Shown here one piece after another: positions 19,794-28,800 of a stretch of DNA of 60,900 nt. The notes under the pieces were generated by a model that did no database searches, was not told the origin of the DNA, and was given only the letters and a program-made list of their open reading frames with translations. Numbering within the stretch: position 1 is the first letter of the stretch; each line of letters begins with the position of its first letter. The stretch lies in the NCBI RefSeq assembly GCF_000308535.1, contig NZ_BAFW01000029.1, positions 1-60,900 of the forward strand, in the 5' to 3' direction. The translations under genes and the position numbers were made by a program. This stretch comes from Nocardia cerradoensis NBRC 101014 (GTDB taxonomy: Bacteria; Actinomycetota; Actinomycetes; Mycobacteriales; Mycobacteriaceae).

Positions 19794-21011
19794 GTGGGCA
19801 AAGTTGGCGAGCAGCATGCGGGAGTAGCGGTACGCGTCGCGCAGGCGCGGAAGTTGGCAGGTCTCACTCAGAGTCAGCTGGCGGACCGGGCAAATATCTC
19901 GGTGGGATTGGTGCGTTCGGTCGAACAGCGAAGAGTTCCAGCGACCGCGGCGTTCGTGGGTGCGGTGTCCAAAGCGCTACGCGTTAGTGTCACCGACCTG
20001 ACTGGTCAGCCCTACCCGCCGGCTCCGGGCGCGGACACGGCGATGCATTCGGTTGTGGCGGTGTTGCGGACGGAGTTGGCGGCCTTTGACATCGACAATG
20101 CGAACATATCCTGGGTTCGGCCGATGACGAACATCGCCACCGACGTCGAGCGCATTTCCCGCTACCGTCGCAACGCGTCCTTCCATAAGCTCGCCGAGGA
20201 ACTCCCTGCCCTATTGGGCGAGGTACGGGCGACTGTGCACCGTACCAGCGGGCAAATACGTGATCAGGCATTGATGATGATGTGCGAGCTGTACTACTCG
20301 TCTCACAGCCTCGCTCACAAGCTCGGTTACACCGATCTCGCCACTGTTGCCGTCGATCGAATCGCCTGGGCTGCAGGAGAATCGACAAGTCAGCTGTGGA
20401 AAGCGACAAGCCAGTTCCAACGGGCGGCGCTATTGTCCTCGGGTGGGGACTGGGCCGCTGCGCTGACGTTTCTCGAACAGTGCCGCGTCGAGATCGAGCC
20501 ACGCCTCGGCGCAGGCCGACGGTCCGACCTCATCGCCTGGGGCGGACTTCATCTTCAGTCTGGGTTGGCCGCCGCGCGGTCCGGAAAACGGGGTCTTGCC
20601 GATGCGCATCTCTCGGAAGCGCGTGAGACCGCGTCTCGGTTGGGTGATGATCGGGATACGATTCTCTCGTTCGGTCCAACGAACGTGGGGATCTGGTCCG
20701 TCGCTCTGGCTGTGGAGGCGATGGACGGCACCGAGGCTCTGAACAGGGCGAAAGCGCTGGTGATCCCCTCTGATGCGCCTAAAGAACGCGCCGGGCATCA
20801 TTACATCGATCTGTCGCGAGCATTCCTTCTTCACGGCAATCGGCGACATGCATTCACGGCCCTGCAAACCGCGAAATCCATCGCGCCGGCGCAGACCCGC
20901 TACAACCCGATGGTTCACGAAACCGTGCGGGCACTGGCGCGCGCGGAAGCTCGCAGTGTCGAGACCGTGCGTGGGTTCGCGGTGTGGTGTGGAATCGCGG
21001 ACCGACTCTGA
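19794..21011 (+). CDS. XRE-family helix-turn-helix regulator with TPR-like C-terminal domain
   Basis: The open frame extends far upstream, but homology to helix-turn-helix regulators begins at the GTG at 19794, giving 405 residues. The N-terminal DNA-binding domain reads VRVAQARKLAGLTQSQLADR followed by ANISVGLVRSVEQRR, a clear HTH_3/XRE motif at about residues 12-65. The remaining 330 residues are helical, with repeats such as ALTFLEQCRVEIEP, GLADAHLSEARETASRLG and HAFTALQTAKSIAP that look like tetratricopeptide repeats. This is a large actinobacterial regulator class that often sits beside small-protein gene pairs. The divergent minus-strand run is its likely target. It could instead sense a peptide through its TPR-like domain. 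Confidence 0.85.
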   Translation: MGKVGEQHAGVAVRVAQARKLAGLTQSQLADRANISVGLVRSVEQRRVPATAAFVGAVSKALRVSVTDLTGQPYPPAPGADTAMHSVVAVLRTELAAFDIDNANISWVRPMTNIATDVERISRYRRNASFHKLAEELPALLGEVRATVHRTSGQIRDQALMMMCELYYSSHSLAHKLGYTDLATVAVDRIAWAAGESTSQLWKATSQFQRAALLSSGGDWAAALTFLEQCRVEIEPRLGAGRRSDLIAWGGLHLQSGLAAARSGKRGLADAHLSEARETASRLGDDRDTILSFGPTNVGIWSVALAVEAMDGTEALNRAKALVIPSDAPKERAGHHYIDLSRAFLLHGNRRHAFTALQTAKSIAPAQTRYNPMVHETVRALARAEARSVETVRGFAVWCGIADRL

Positions 21012-21017
21012 CTCGCA

Positions 21018-21332
21018 CTACTGCACAGCAGCAGGCCCCTTTGCCGCTGTGGGAGTGAGGAATTCGACGCGGAACGACTCAACGTACTCTGATCGCTGCT
21101 CGAGGAACCGTCGAGTGTGGGGCTGGCGTTCGTGCTCGTTGAACGCCTCACGGTCCCGGTACACCTCATAGAAGATCCGGGAGAGTGGTTCGTCGACAAC
21201 CGTGTGAGTCGCATAGACGAGGGTCCCGGGTTCCTTGGCTGTGATCGTTCGGACAGTTTCGGCGACCAAGGCGTCGAAGGCGGTTGCCTTCTCCTCATTC
21301 TCCAGATCGAACCTCACGACGAGCGCGAACAT
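21018..21332 (-). CDS. Antibiotic biosynthesis monooxygenase (ABM) family protein
   Basis: The ATG at 21332, 5 bp after GGAG, gives 104 residues, close to the usual ABM domain size; the longer frame adds an unlikely Arg-rich leader. The sequence FALVVRFDLENEEKATAFDA, then GTLVYATHTV, FYEVYRDREAFNEHE and HTRRFLEQ matches the dimeric ferredoxin-like ABM fold, including the conserved YxDxxAFxxH-type segment. Family members are cofactor-free oxygenases, haem-degrading enzymes or stress proteins. The specific role here is unknown. It converges on the XRE gene, only 6 bp apart. Confidence 0.85.
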   Translation of the reverse strand: MFALVVRFDLENEEKATAFDALVAETVRTITAKEPGTLVYATHTVVDEPLSRIFYEVYRDREAFNEHERQPHTRRFLEQRSEYVESFRVEFLTPTAAKGPAAVQ

Positions 21333-21493
21333 CGGACTCCTTCGAGCGCTGTTGTGGCAACCGACAGAGAGTAACCCCGAAGCCGGGCGGCGTGCTCGGA
21401 GTATTCGAGCTCGTACCACCTGTCGTAATCCTCAGGTCGGGTGCACGTTCCACACCGCGAGCCGCCGCCCCGACGTCCCCGGCCGCGTGCGAA

Positions 21494-22192
21494 TCATCGC
21501 CAGTATCCGCGTGCTGCGACATTCCCCTTGGGCAGTTTGGATTTCAGTGATTTGGCGACGGCCCGGGTCGTGGCGGCGTCGCACGCGGCCCAGCCGAAGG
21601 CATCCGGGGAGCAGGTGACCGATTCGGCGGCTTGCCGGAGCAGCTGGCCGTAGTTGACGCGCTCGACCCAGGTGACCTCCGTCTTGGGGCCGCTGCGCAC
21701 GGGCAGCGACTGTTCGGATTCGTGCTGCCATTCCAGCCAGACCCGGGCGGGAGTTTCGCCGATCGCGTCCAGGAGCGAGTTGACGGCGGGCAGGGAGGCA
21801 CTGTCGCCGAAGATCAGAAACTCGGAGGGGACCGGTTCGGGCACAGCGAATTTCGAGCCCATAACCGTCGCGTCGATGACATCGCCGACCGCGGCTTTCT
21901 CGGCCCAGCGCGAGGCGGGTCCACCGTGCAGGGCGAATTCGATATCGAAGGTGTCGGCCTCAGGATTCGGGTCGACCAGGGTGTAGCCCCGCTGGACGAG
22001 ATTGCCGCTGTCCTCGGCGAACCAGATCCGTACCCATTGGGTGGGGTGGACCGGGTGCTCGGTCAGCAGGCCGCCGCCGGTGAAGCCGATGCGCAAGTAT
22101 CTGTCGCTGATCTGTCGCGTCGAGGTCACTGTGAACCGGTAGTCGTCGGCGCCGAGCGCCTTCAGCACGATGCCATTGAACCCTTTGCCCAT
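21494..22192 (-). CDS. Siderophore-interacting protein (flavin-dependent ferric-siderophore reductase, ViuB/SIP family)
   Basis: The 232-residue protein has an FAD-binding barrel with the RGYTLVDPN motif at about residues 68-76 and HGGPASRWAEKAAVGD, the conserved stretch of this family. The NAD(P)H-binding half contains FLIFGDSASLPAVNSLL. The C-terminal motif FGWAACDAA matches the SIP WaAGE-like signature. Such proteins reduce Fe(III) in imported siderophores to release iron in the cytoplasm. In mycobacteria a related domain is fused to IrtA. Here it is separate, divergent from the MbtB-like NRPS, and has its own iron box 19 bp upstream of its start. Confidence 0.93.
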   Translation of the reverse strand: MGKGFNGIVLKALGADDYRFTVTSTRQISDRYLRIGFTGGGLLTEHPVHPTQWVRIWFAEDSGNLVQRGYTLVDPNPEADTFDIEFALHGGPASRWAEKAAVGDVIDATVMGSKFAVPEPVPSEFLIFGDSASLPAVNSLLDAIGETPARVWLEWQHESEQSLPVRSGPKTEVTWVERVNYGQLLRQAAESVTCSPDAFGWAACDAATTRAVAKSLKSKLPKGNVAARGYWR

Positions 22193-22210
22193 GTGGCTAG
22201 AGTAGCGGAG

Positions 22211-22229
22211 TTAGGTTAGCCAAACCACA
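22211..22229 (-). promoter_or_regulatory. IdeR-type iron box for the siderophore-interacting protein
   Basis: TTAGGTTAGCCAAACCACA matches 15 of 19 consensus positions by hand count, with a perfect left half-site. It lies 19 bp upstream of the SIP start, in the 145-bp divergent gap with the NRPS operon. Confidence 0.88.
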
Positions 22230-22271
22230 TCCCTACGCAGTCGGGGTCGCCTGGGCTACTATGCTTGGAGG

Positions 22272-22290
22272 TTAGGCAAGCCTAGCCTTT
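22272..22290 (+). promoter_or_regulatory. IdeR-type iron box for the MbtB-like NRPS operon
   Basis: TTAGGCAAGCCTAGCCTTT matches 13 of 19 consensus positions by hand count. It lies 48 bp upstream of the NRPS start and 43 bp from the SIP box, so the divergent promoters appear to have separate operators. Confidence 0.8.
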
Positions 22291-22337
22291 GAATTAGGTG
22301 GTGAGGCCCGATTTCCGGCCGGTGAGGAGTTTGTCTG

Positions 22338-25300
22338 ATGCTCGGCAAGGCTGACGTTCGTGACATCGTGGCGGCGGAGCTGGGGATCCGACCCGACGAG
22401 ATCGGATACGACGACGATCTGGTCGGCCTGGGCATGCATTCGATGAAGCTGATGCGCCTCGCCGGTCGCTGGCGCAAACAGGGCCATGAGGTCCGCAGCT
22501 CCGAACTCGCACTCGCGCCCACGATTTCCGCGTGGGCCGAATTGCTCGGCGCCACTGCCGAACCCACGCCGACCGCTACTCCTGCCACCTCGGCCGAAGC
22601 CGGTGCCGCATTCGCCGACGGCGAGGAATTCCCCCTCGCCACCATGCAGCACGCCTACTGGGTGGGCCGCCGCCAGGATCAGCAGCTCGGCGGTGTCGCC
22701 GCCCATCTCTACGTCGAATTCGACGGCCGCGGCCTCGATGCCGAGCGCATGGGCCGTGCGGTCGAACGCCTGGTCCGTCGCCATCCCCAGTTGCGCGTGC
22801 AGTTCACCGACGCCGGCACGCAGCGCGTACTGCCCGAGCCGCTGCTCCCGGTGTTCCGGGTGGAGGATCTGCGCGCGGCCGCCGATCCGGACGCGGAACT
22901 GGAACGGCTGCGCCAGGACAAGAGTCATCAGCGGATGGACGTCGAGGCCGGACAGGTCGTCGACATCACCCTCACCCTGCTGCCCGGCGACGCCCACCGC
23001 GTGCACGTCGATGTGGACATGCTCGCCGGAGATGCCTTGAGCTATCGGCGAATTCTCGACGATCTGGCCGCGCTCTACGACAGCGACGCCGATCCGGCCG
23101 ATACCGTCGGCTACACCTTCCGCGAATATCTCGACGCCAGAGCGCGCCACACGCCGGACAATTCGGCCGCCCAGGCCTGGTGGGAGCAGCGACTCGCCGA
23201 CCTGCCCGATATCCCGTCGTTGCCGGTACTGGCCGAGGACGAGCGCGCCGACCCGAGCCGCAGCATCCGGTTGCACCACTGGTTCGAACCCGAGGCCAAG
23301 GCCGGATTCGACAAGCTCGCCCACAGCCACGGTGTCACCCCGGCGGTGGCGCTGGCCACGGTGTTCGCCGAGGCCATCGCGCGCTGGTCCGCGCGGCAGC
23401 GCTTCCTGCTGAACGTCCCGCTCTTCGACCGGGAGCCGCTGCACGACGATATCGACCGCGTGGTCGGCGACTTCACCAATTCGGTCCTGGTCGACGTCGA
23501 CGCTCGCGCGCCGGAATCGATGGTCGCCCGCGCCAAGCGCCTGCAACGCGAATTGCACACCTGCGCCGTGCATTCCGTATACGAGGGCCTGGATGTGCTG
23601 CGCGACCTCGGCCGCCTGCGCGGCGGTCCGGTGACGCCGTCGGTGGTCTTCACCTCCGGCCTGGACCTGGGCGAGCTCTTCTCCGAGCGGGTCACCACCC
23701 GGTTCGGCGAGCCGGTGTGGATTCTGTCGCAGGGCCCGCAGGTCGATCTCGACGCTCAGGTCGCCGAACTGGGCGGCGGTCTGCTGGTCAATTGGGATGT
23801 GCGCCGCGACGCCATGCCCGAGGGCGTGGTCGCGGCGATGTTCGCCGAATTCCGCCGCCTGCTGCTGGCCCTCGCCGAGCCGGGTGCGGACTGGAACGCA
23901 CCGCTGTCGATCGAGCTGCCGGCGCAGCAGCGTGCGGTGCGCGAGCGGGTGAACGACACCTTCACCGACTGGCAGGCCCGCACCCTGCATGGTGACTTCT
24001 TCGACCGCGCCCGGCGCAAGCCGGAGCCCGAGGCCCTGCGCTGGCGCGGCGGTGCCTGCGACTACGGCGATCTGGCCGATCAGGCGCTCGCGGTGGCCGC
24101 CGCGCTCACCGATGCCGGCGTGCGGCCGGGCGATACCGTCGCCGTGGTGATTCCCAAGGGCCACCGGCAGATTCCGGCCGTCCTCGGTGTGCTGGCCGCG
24201 GGGGCGGCCTACGTGCCGATCGGCACCGGTCAGCCGCCGGCGCGGCGTGACCGCATTCTGGCGCGCGCCGGTGCCCGGGTCGCGCTCACCGATGCGGCGC
24301 TCGACCTGCCGGCCGACGTCACCGCCGTCGAATTGACGACCGCGCTGGCCGGGCGTCGCCTCGAGCGCGCCCACGCGAGCGATCCGGACGCCGTCGCCTA
24401 CGTGTTGTTCACGTCCGGATCCACGGGTGAACCCAAGGGTGTCGAGGTCAGCCATCGCGCCGCCGCCAACACCATCGACGCCCTCGCCGCGTATTTCCGC
24501 CTGGACGCGAGCGCTCGGCTGCTGGGCCTGTCGTCGCTGGAATTCGATCTGTCGGTCTTCGACATCTTCGCCCCGCTCGCCCTGGGCGGTGCGCTGGTGT
24601 GCGTGGACGGCGAGATCGAGCGGGACGCCCAGGCGTGGGCCCGGCTGATCGCCGAACACGAAGTGAGCGTGCTCAATTGCGCGCCCGGCTTGATCGGGAT
24701 GCTGCTGGACTCCGCCGACGCGGCGGCCTTGCGCACCCTGCGGGTGGTCGTCACCGGCGGTGACCGGGTCGACGCCGAACTCGCGCATCGCCTGCGCGCC
24801 CTGGTTCCGGACCTGCGTTTCGCCGGTCTCGGCGGTGCCACCGAGGCCGCGATCCACTCGACCGTCTGCGAAGTGACCGACGACTTCCCGGCCGACCGCG
24901 CCACCGTGCCCTACGGCACGCCGCTGGCGAATGTGGCGATGCGGGTGGTGAACGAGCGCGGCGAGGACTGCCCGGACTGGGTCGTCGGCGAATTGTGGAT
25001 CGGCGGAACCAGTGTGGCCGACGGCTACCGCGGCGACCCGGAACGCACCGCCCAGCGCTTCGTCGAATACGGCGGCCTGCGCTGGTACCGCACCGGCGAC
25101 CTGGCCCGGTATCTGCCCGACGGCACCGTCGACTTCCTCGGTCGCGCCGACCATCAGGTCAAGATCCGCGGCTACCGCGTGGAACTCGGTGAGGTCGAGA
25201 CCGCGCTGACCACACTGCCGTCCGTCCAGCAGGCCGTCGCGTTGGTGACCGGTTCCGGCCGGTTGGCCGCCGCGGTGCGGGCCGGCGGTGTCACCGCCGA

Positions 25301-25796
25301 CGAGTTGCGGGTAGCGCTGCGGGATCTGCTTCCCGCCCACATGATCCCGGACCTGATCGAGATCGTGGCCGAGATCCCGCTGACTCCCAACGGGAAACTG
25401 GACCGGACCGCGATCCGGCGGCTGGTCGAGGCCGGCGCCCCCGATGCCGGCGCGGCCGCGGTGGCGCCCGCGAACGAGATCGAGGCGGCGCTGGCCTATA
25501 TCGCGGCGCAGATCCTCGGTGTCGAGACGGTCGGTGTGGAAACCGATTTCTTCGAGATCGGCGGCAACTCGATCCTGGCCACCACGTTCACCGCCAAGGT
25601 GCGCGGACTGCTCGCGATCGAGAAATTCGGTGTCACCGCGGTCTTCGGCGGACGGACCGTGCGCCGCATCGCCGCACAACTGCAGGCCGACGAGACCACC
25701 CCCGGGCGCTTGGCGCAGGTGTCGCGGATCCTGCTGGAACTGGCCGAAGTGCCGGTGCCCCAGCCGGATTCGGCCCTCGCCCCGGCGGGGAACTGA
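22338..25796 (+). CDS. mbtB: MbtB-like NRPS, ArCP-Cy-A-PCP (aryl-capped oxazoline/thiazoline-forming module)
   Basis: The protein has 1152 residues. An N-terminal aryl carrier domain has LGMHS with phosphopantetheine site Ser35. A heterocyclisation domain (about 95-520) has the diagnostic DxxxxDxxS as DMLAGDALS (227-235), which replaces HHxxxDG. The adenylation domain (about 545-1035) has LFTSGSTGEPKG and YRTGD; the usual YGPTE is GGATE. A carrier with GGNS (Ser1078) ends the protein, and I see no thioesterase. The hand-read code D-L-F-N-V-T-L-I-H-K resembles Cys codes at the start and Thr codes at the end, so Thr or Ser (as in nocobactins) or Cys is expected. The aryl-AMP ligase that loads the ArCP is not in the window. 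It is the first gene of the iron-boxed operon. Confidence 0.9.
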   Translation: MLGKADVRDIVAAELGIRPDEIGYDDDLVGLGMHSMKLMRLAGRWRKQGHEVRSSELALAPTISAWAELLGATAEPTPTATPATSAEAGAAFADGEEFPLATMQHAYWVGRRQDQQLGGVAAHLYVEFDGRGLDAERMGRAVERLVRRHPQLRVQFTDAGTQRVLPEPLLPVFRVEDLRAAADPDAELERLRQDKSHQRMDVEAGQVVDITLTLLPGDAHRVHVDVDMLAGDALSYRRILDDLAALYDSDADPADTVGYTFREYLDARARHTPDNSAAQAWWEQRLADLPDIPSLPVLAEDERADPSRSIRLHHWFEPEAKAGFDKLAHSHGVTPAVALATVFAEAIARWSARQRFLLNVPLFDREPLHDDIDRVVGDFTNSVLVDVDARAPESMVARAKRLQRELHTCAVHSVYEGLDVLRDLGRLRGGPVTPSVVFTSGLDLGELFSERVTTRFGEPVWILSQGPQVDLDAQVAELGGGLLVNWDVRRDAMPEGVVAAMFAEFRRLLLALAEPGADWNAPLSIELPAQQRAVRERVNDTFTDWQARTLHGDFFDRARRKPEPEALRWRGGACDYGDLADQALAVAAALTDAGVRPGDTVAVVIPKGHRQIPAVLGVLAAGAAYVPIGTGQPPARRDRILARAGARVALTDAALDLPADVTAVELTTALAGRRLERAHASDPDAVAYVLFTSGSTGEPKGVEVSHRAAANTIDALAAYFRLDASARLLGLSSLEFDLSVFDIFAPLALGGALVCVDGEIERDAQAWARLIAEHEVSVLNCAPGLIGMLLDSADAAALRTLRVVVTGGDRVDAELAHRLRALVPDLRFAGLGGATEAAIHSTVCEVTDDFPADRATVPYGTPLANVAMRVVNERGEDCPDWVVGELWIGGTSVADGYRGDPERTAQRFVEYGGLRWYRTGDLARYLPDGTVDFLGRADHQVKIRGYRVELGEVETALTTLPSVQQAVALVTGSGRLAAAVRAGGVTADELRVALRDLLPAHMIPDLIEIVAEIPLTPNGKLDRTAIRRLVEAGAPDAGAAAVAPANEIEAALAYIAAQILGVETVGVETDFFEIGGNSILATTFTAKVRGLLAIEKFGVTAVFGGRTVRRIAAQLQADETTPGRLAQVSRILLELAEVPVPQPDSALAPAGN

Positions 25797-25846
25797 CCGC
25801 AGCACCGGGCATCCGAGTTTTCGTTGTAGACAGATTGGTTCGTCAG

Positions 25847-28800
25847 ATGCGTTCGCTGGAAGACCTGCAGGTAGCGATGGCGGCTCGGCTCGCCGAGGAA
25901 GGTTTGGCCACCGCCGCGGCCGTGCCGGTACGCCGGAATCCGCAGCGGGCGCCGTTGTCGTTCGGGCAGCGTTACGTGTGGGCGCATCAGCAGATCTCGC
26001 CCGGCAGCTCCGCCTACAACCTGTGCCTGGCGCTGACCTTCGAGGGCGCGGCGGACGCCGAGCCGATCGATGCGGGCGCGCTGCGCGCGGCCTTCGCCGC
26101 GCTCGCCGAGCGGCACGAGGTGCTGCGCACCACCTATCACACCGATGCGGACGGTGAGCCCTATCAGCGGATCCACGCCGACCTGCCGCCCCGGCTGATG
26201 GAGGAGGATCTGTCCGGTCTCGCCGGGGAACAGGCCCGGCGGCGGTTGCGCGAGCTGACCGAGGCGGCGGCCCGCGAAACCTTCGATCTGACCGCGGAAT
26301 CCTCGCTGCGGGTGACCTTCGTCCGGATGTCGGCCGTTGAACTGGTCGCGGTGGTGGTGATTCAGCACATCGCGTGGGACGGGATGACGCTGCCGGCCCT
26401 CTCCCGGGACGTGGAGAACTTCTACCGGCAGGCCCTCACCGGCCCGGTCACGGTGGAGCCGCTGCGGTTGCAGGTCGCCGATTTCGCCGAATGGGAGGCC
26501 GACCGGTTCGCGGCCGAGGATCATGCCGAGGATATTCGCTTCTGGCAGAGCCGCTTCGACGGGGAACTTCCGGAGCTGCAACTGCCCTACGATCGCCGCC
26601 CCGTGGCGGCCACCGAACGCGGCGCCCGCTGCGATCGCCCGCTGAGTGCGGCCGCCGACACCGCGCTGCGCCGCCTCACCGCCGAACTGCGCACCACCCC
26701 GTTCTCGGTATTCCTCGCCGCCTACTACGTCGCGCTGCGGGAGATGACCGGGCGCGGCGACATGGTCATCGGCACCACCGTGGCCAACCGGGAAGAGTCC
26801 GGGATGGAGCTGCTGATCGGCAATCTCAGCAATATGCTCCCGCTGCACATCGCCGGCCGTGACGATCAGCGCTTCGCCGAGCTGGTCGAACAGGTGCGCG
26901 GCGTGATCACCGACGCGTTCGGGCACAAGCATTTTCCGCAGGAAGGCATCGTCCGCGCGGTGAACGCCGCGACCGGCAACGTCGGCTCGAACCTGTTCGA
27001 CACGATGGTGCTGTTCCTGCACCAGAAGATCGACGGCCCCCAGCTGCCGGGCGTCACCACCAGCTGGGAGCTGATGGACAACGGCGCCGCCCTGCTGCCG
27101 CTGGTGGTGGAGACATTCATGCACGGTGATCGGACCGACGTCCAGATCACCTATCGCACCGACCTTTTCGACGCCGTCACGATCGATCGCCTGCACGAGT
27201 ACATCGACCTGGTGCTCGCCGCCGCGACCGCCGACCGGCGGGTATCGGAGCTGGCCACGCTGTCGCCGACCGACCGCGCGGCGCTGGCACAGTGGTCGCA
27301 CGGCGCCGCGGTGCCGATCGAGGCGGAGACCGCCGACGCGATGATCCGCGCCTCCGCGCGCACCTACCCGGACCGCACGGCCGTGGTGTTCGGTGACATC
27401 GAGCTGAGCTACCGCGAATTCGATACCCGGGTGAACCGGCTCGCGCGGTTGCTGCTGGAAGACGGGGTGCGGCCCGGCGATCGCGTCGGTGTCTACGCCG
27501 AACGCAGTGAACGGCTGCCGATCGCGTTCGCTGCGGTGCTGCGCGTCGGCGCGGTGTATTTCCCGATCGACCCCAGCTACCCGATCGACCGCATCGAGTA
27601 CATGCTCGGCGATGCCGAACCGGCGCTGCTGCTGACCTCTGCCGACAAGGCGCTGAGCGTCGAGACCGCGTTTCCCACAGTCGATCTCGTGGACCCGCAC
27701 GTGATCGAACGCCTGTCCGCACTCGACGGCTCGGAGCTGTCGCCGGCCGCACTGCCGCGGCCGCTGCATCCGCTCGATCCCGCCTATCTGCTCTACACCT
27801 CCGGCACCACCGGCCGCCCCAAAGGTGTCGTGATCCATCACCGCGGCATCGCCAACCACGTGCAGTGGATGCGCGACTATCTCGGCTTCGGCGCGGAGCG
27901 CATCCTGCAGAAGGCGCCGATCGGCTTCGACGTCTCGGTCTTCGAGCTGGTGAACGCGCTGTGCACCGGATCGGCGACGGTGCTGCCGCCGCCGCAGTGG
28001 TGGCAGGCCGACGTGGAGGCCCTCGCCGAGATCATCCACCGGCATCGCATCACACAGATCTCGTTGGTGCCCAGCGTGGTTCGCGCCTTCATCGACGCCG
28101 GACCGGATCCGGCGCGGCTGCAGTCCATGCGCTACGTGTACCTGGGCGGCGAGGCGGTACCACCCGCTCTGGTCGAGGAATCGAGCCGGTTCTTCGGTGG
28201 CACGGTGCTCGGCCTCTACGGCCCCACCGAGGGCTCGATGGACCTCATGCACGAGGACTTCGCCGGCCGTACGAATACCGAAGCCACGGCCGGCACTGCG
28301 CTCGAACCGGCGCTCATCGGCCTGCCCGAATGGAATTCGTCGGTGTACGTGCTGGACGAGCGGTTGCGGCAGGTCCCGCCCGGCGTGATCGGTGAGCTCT
28401 ACCTCGGCGGCGTGCAGCTCGCGCAGGGCTACCACCGCCGCCCCGATCTGACCGCCGGAGCCTTCGTGGCGTGCCCGTTCGCCGGTGATCCCGGTGCCCG
28501 GATGTATCGCACCGGCGATATCGTGCGCTGGAATTCGCAGGGCCGCATGGAATATCTGGGCCGGGTCGACGATCAGGTCAAGGTACGCGGGCATCGCATC
28601 GAACTCGGTGAGATCGGCACCGTGCTGCGCCGCGTACCCGGCATCGCCTCCGCCGTGGCGATCACCGTGCCGCAGAGTGCGCAGAGCCACGACCTGGCGC
28701 TGGTGGCCTACTATGTGCCCGAAGCGAATTCGGAATTCGCCACCGGCGGCGACGCCGAGAACACCGAGCGCATCAAAGCCGCACTGGCGCAACGCCTGCC

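Noticed and set aside
17017..21332. The island as an insertion sequence or prophage
   Set aside because: No transposase, integrase, phage structural gene, terminal inverted repeat or tRNA attachment site is visible.
22272..25805. A 1177-codon minus-strand open frame opposite the MbtB-like gene
   Set aside because: It is antisense to a gene with clear ArCP, Cy, A and PCP motifs, and it reaches back across the iron box. The composition is typical of a shadow frame.
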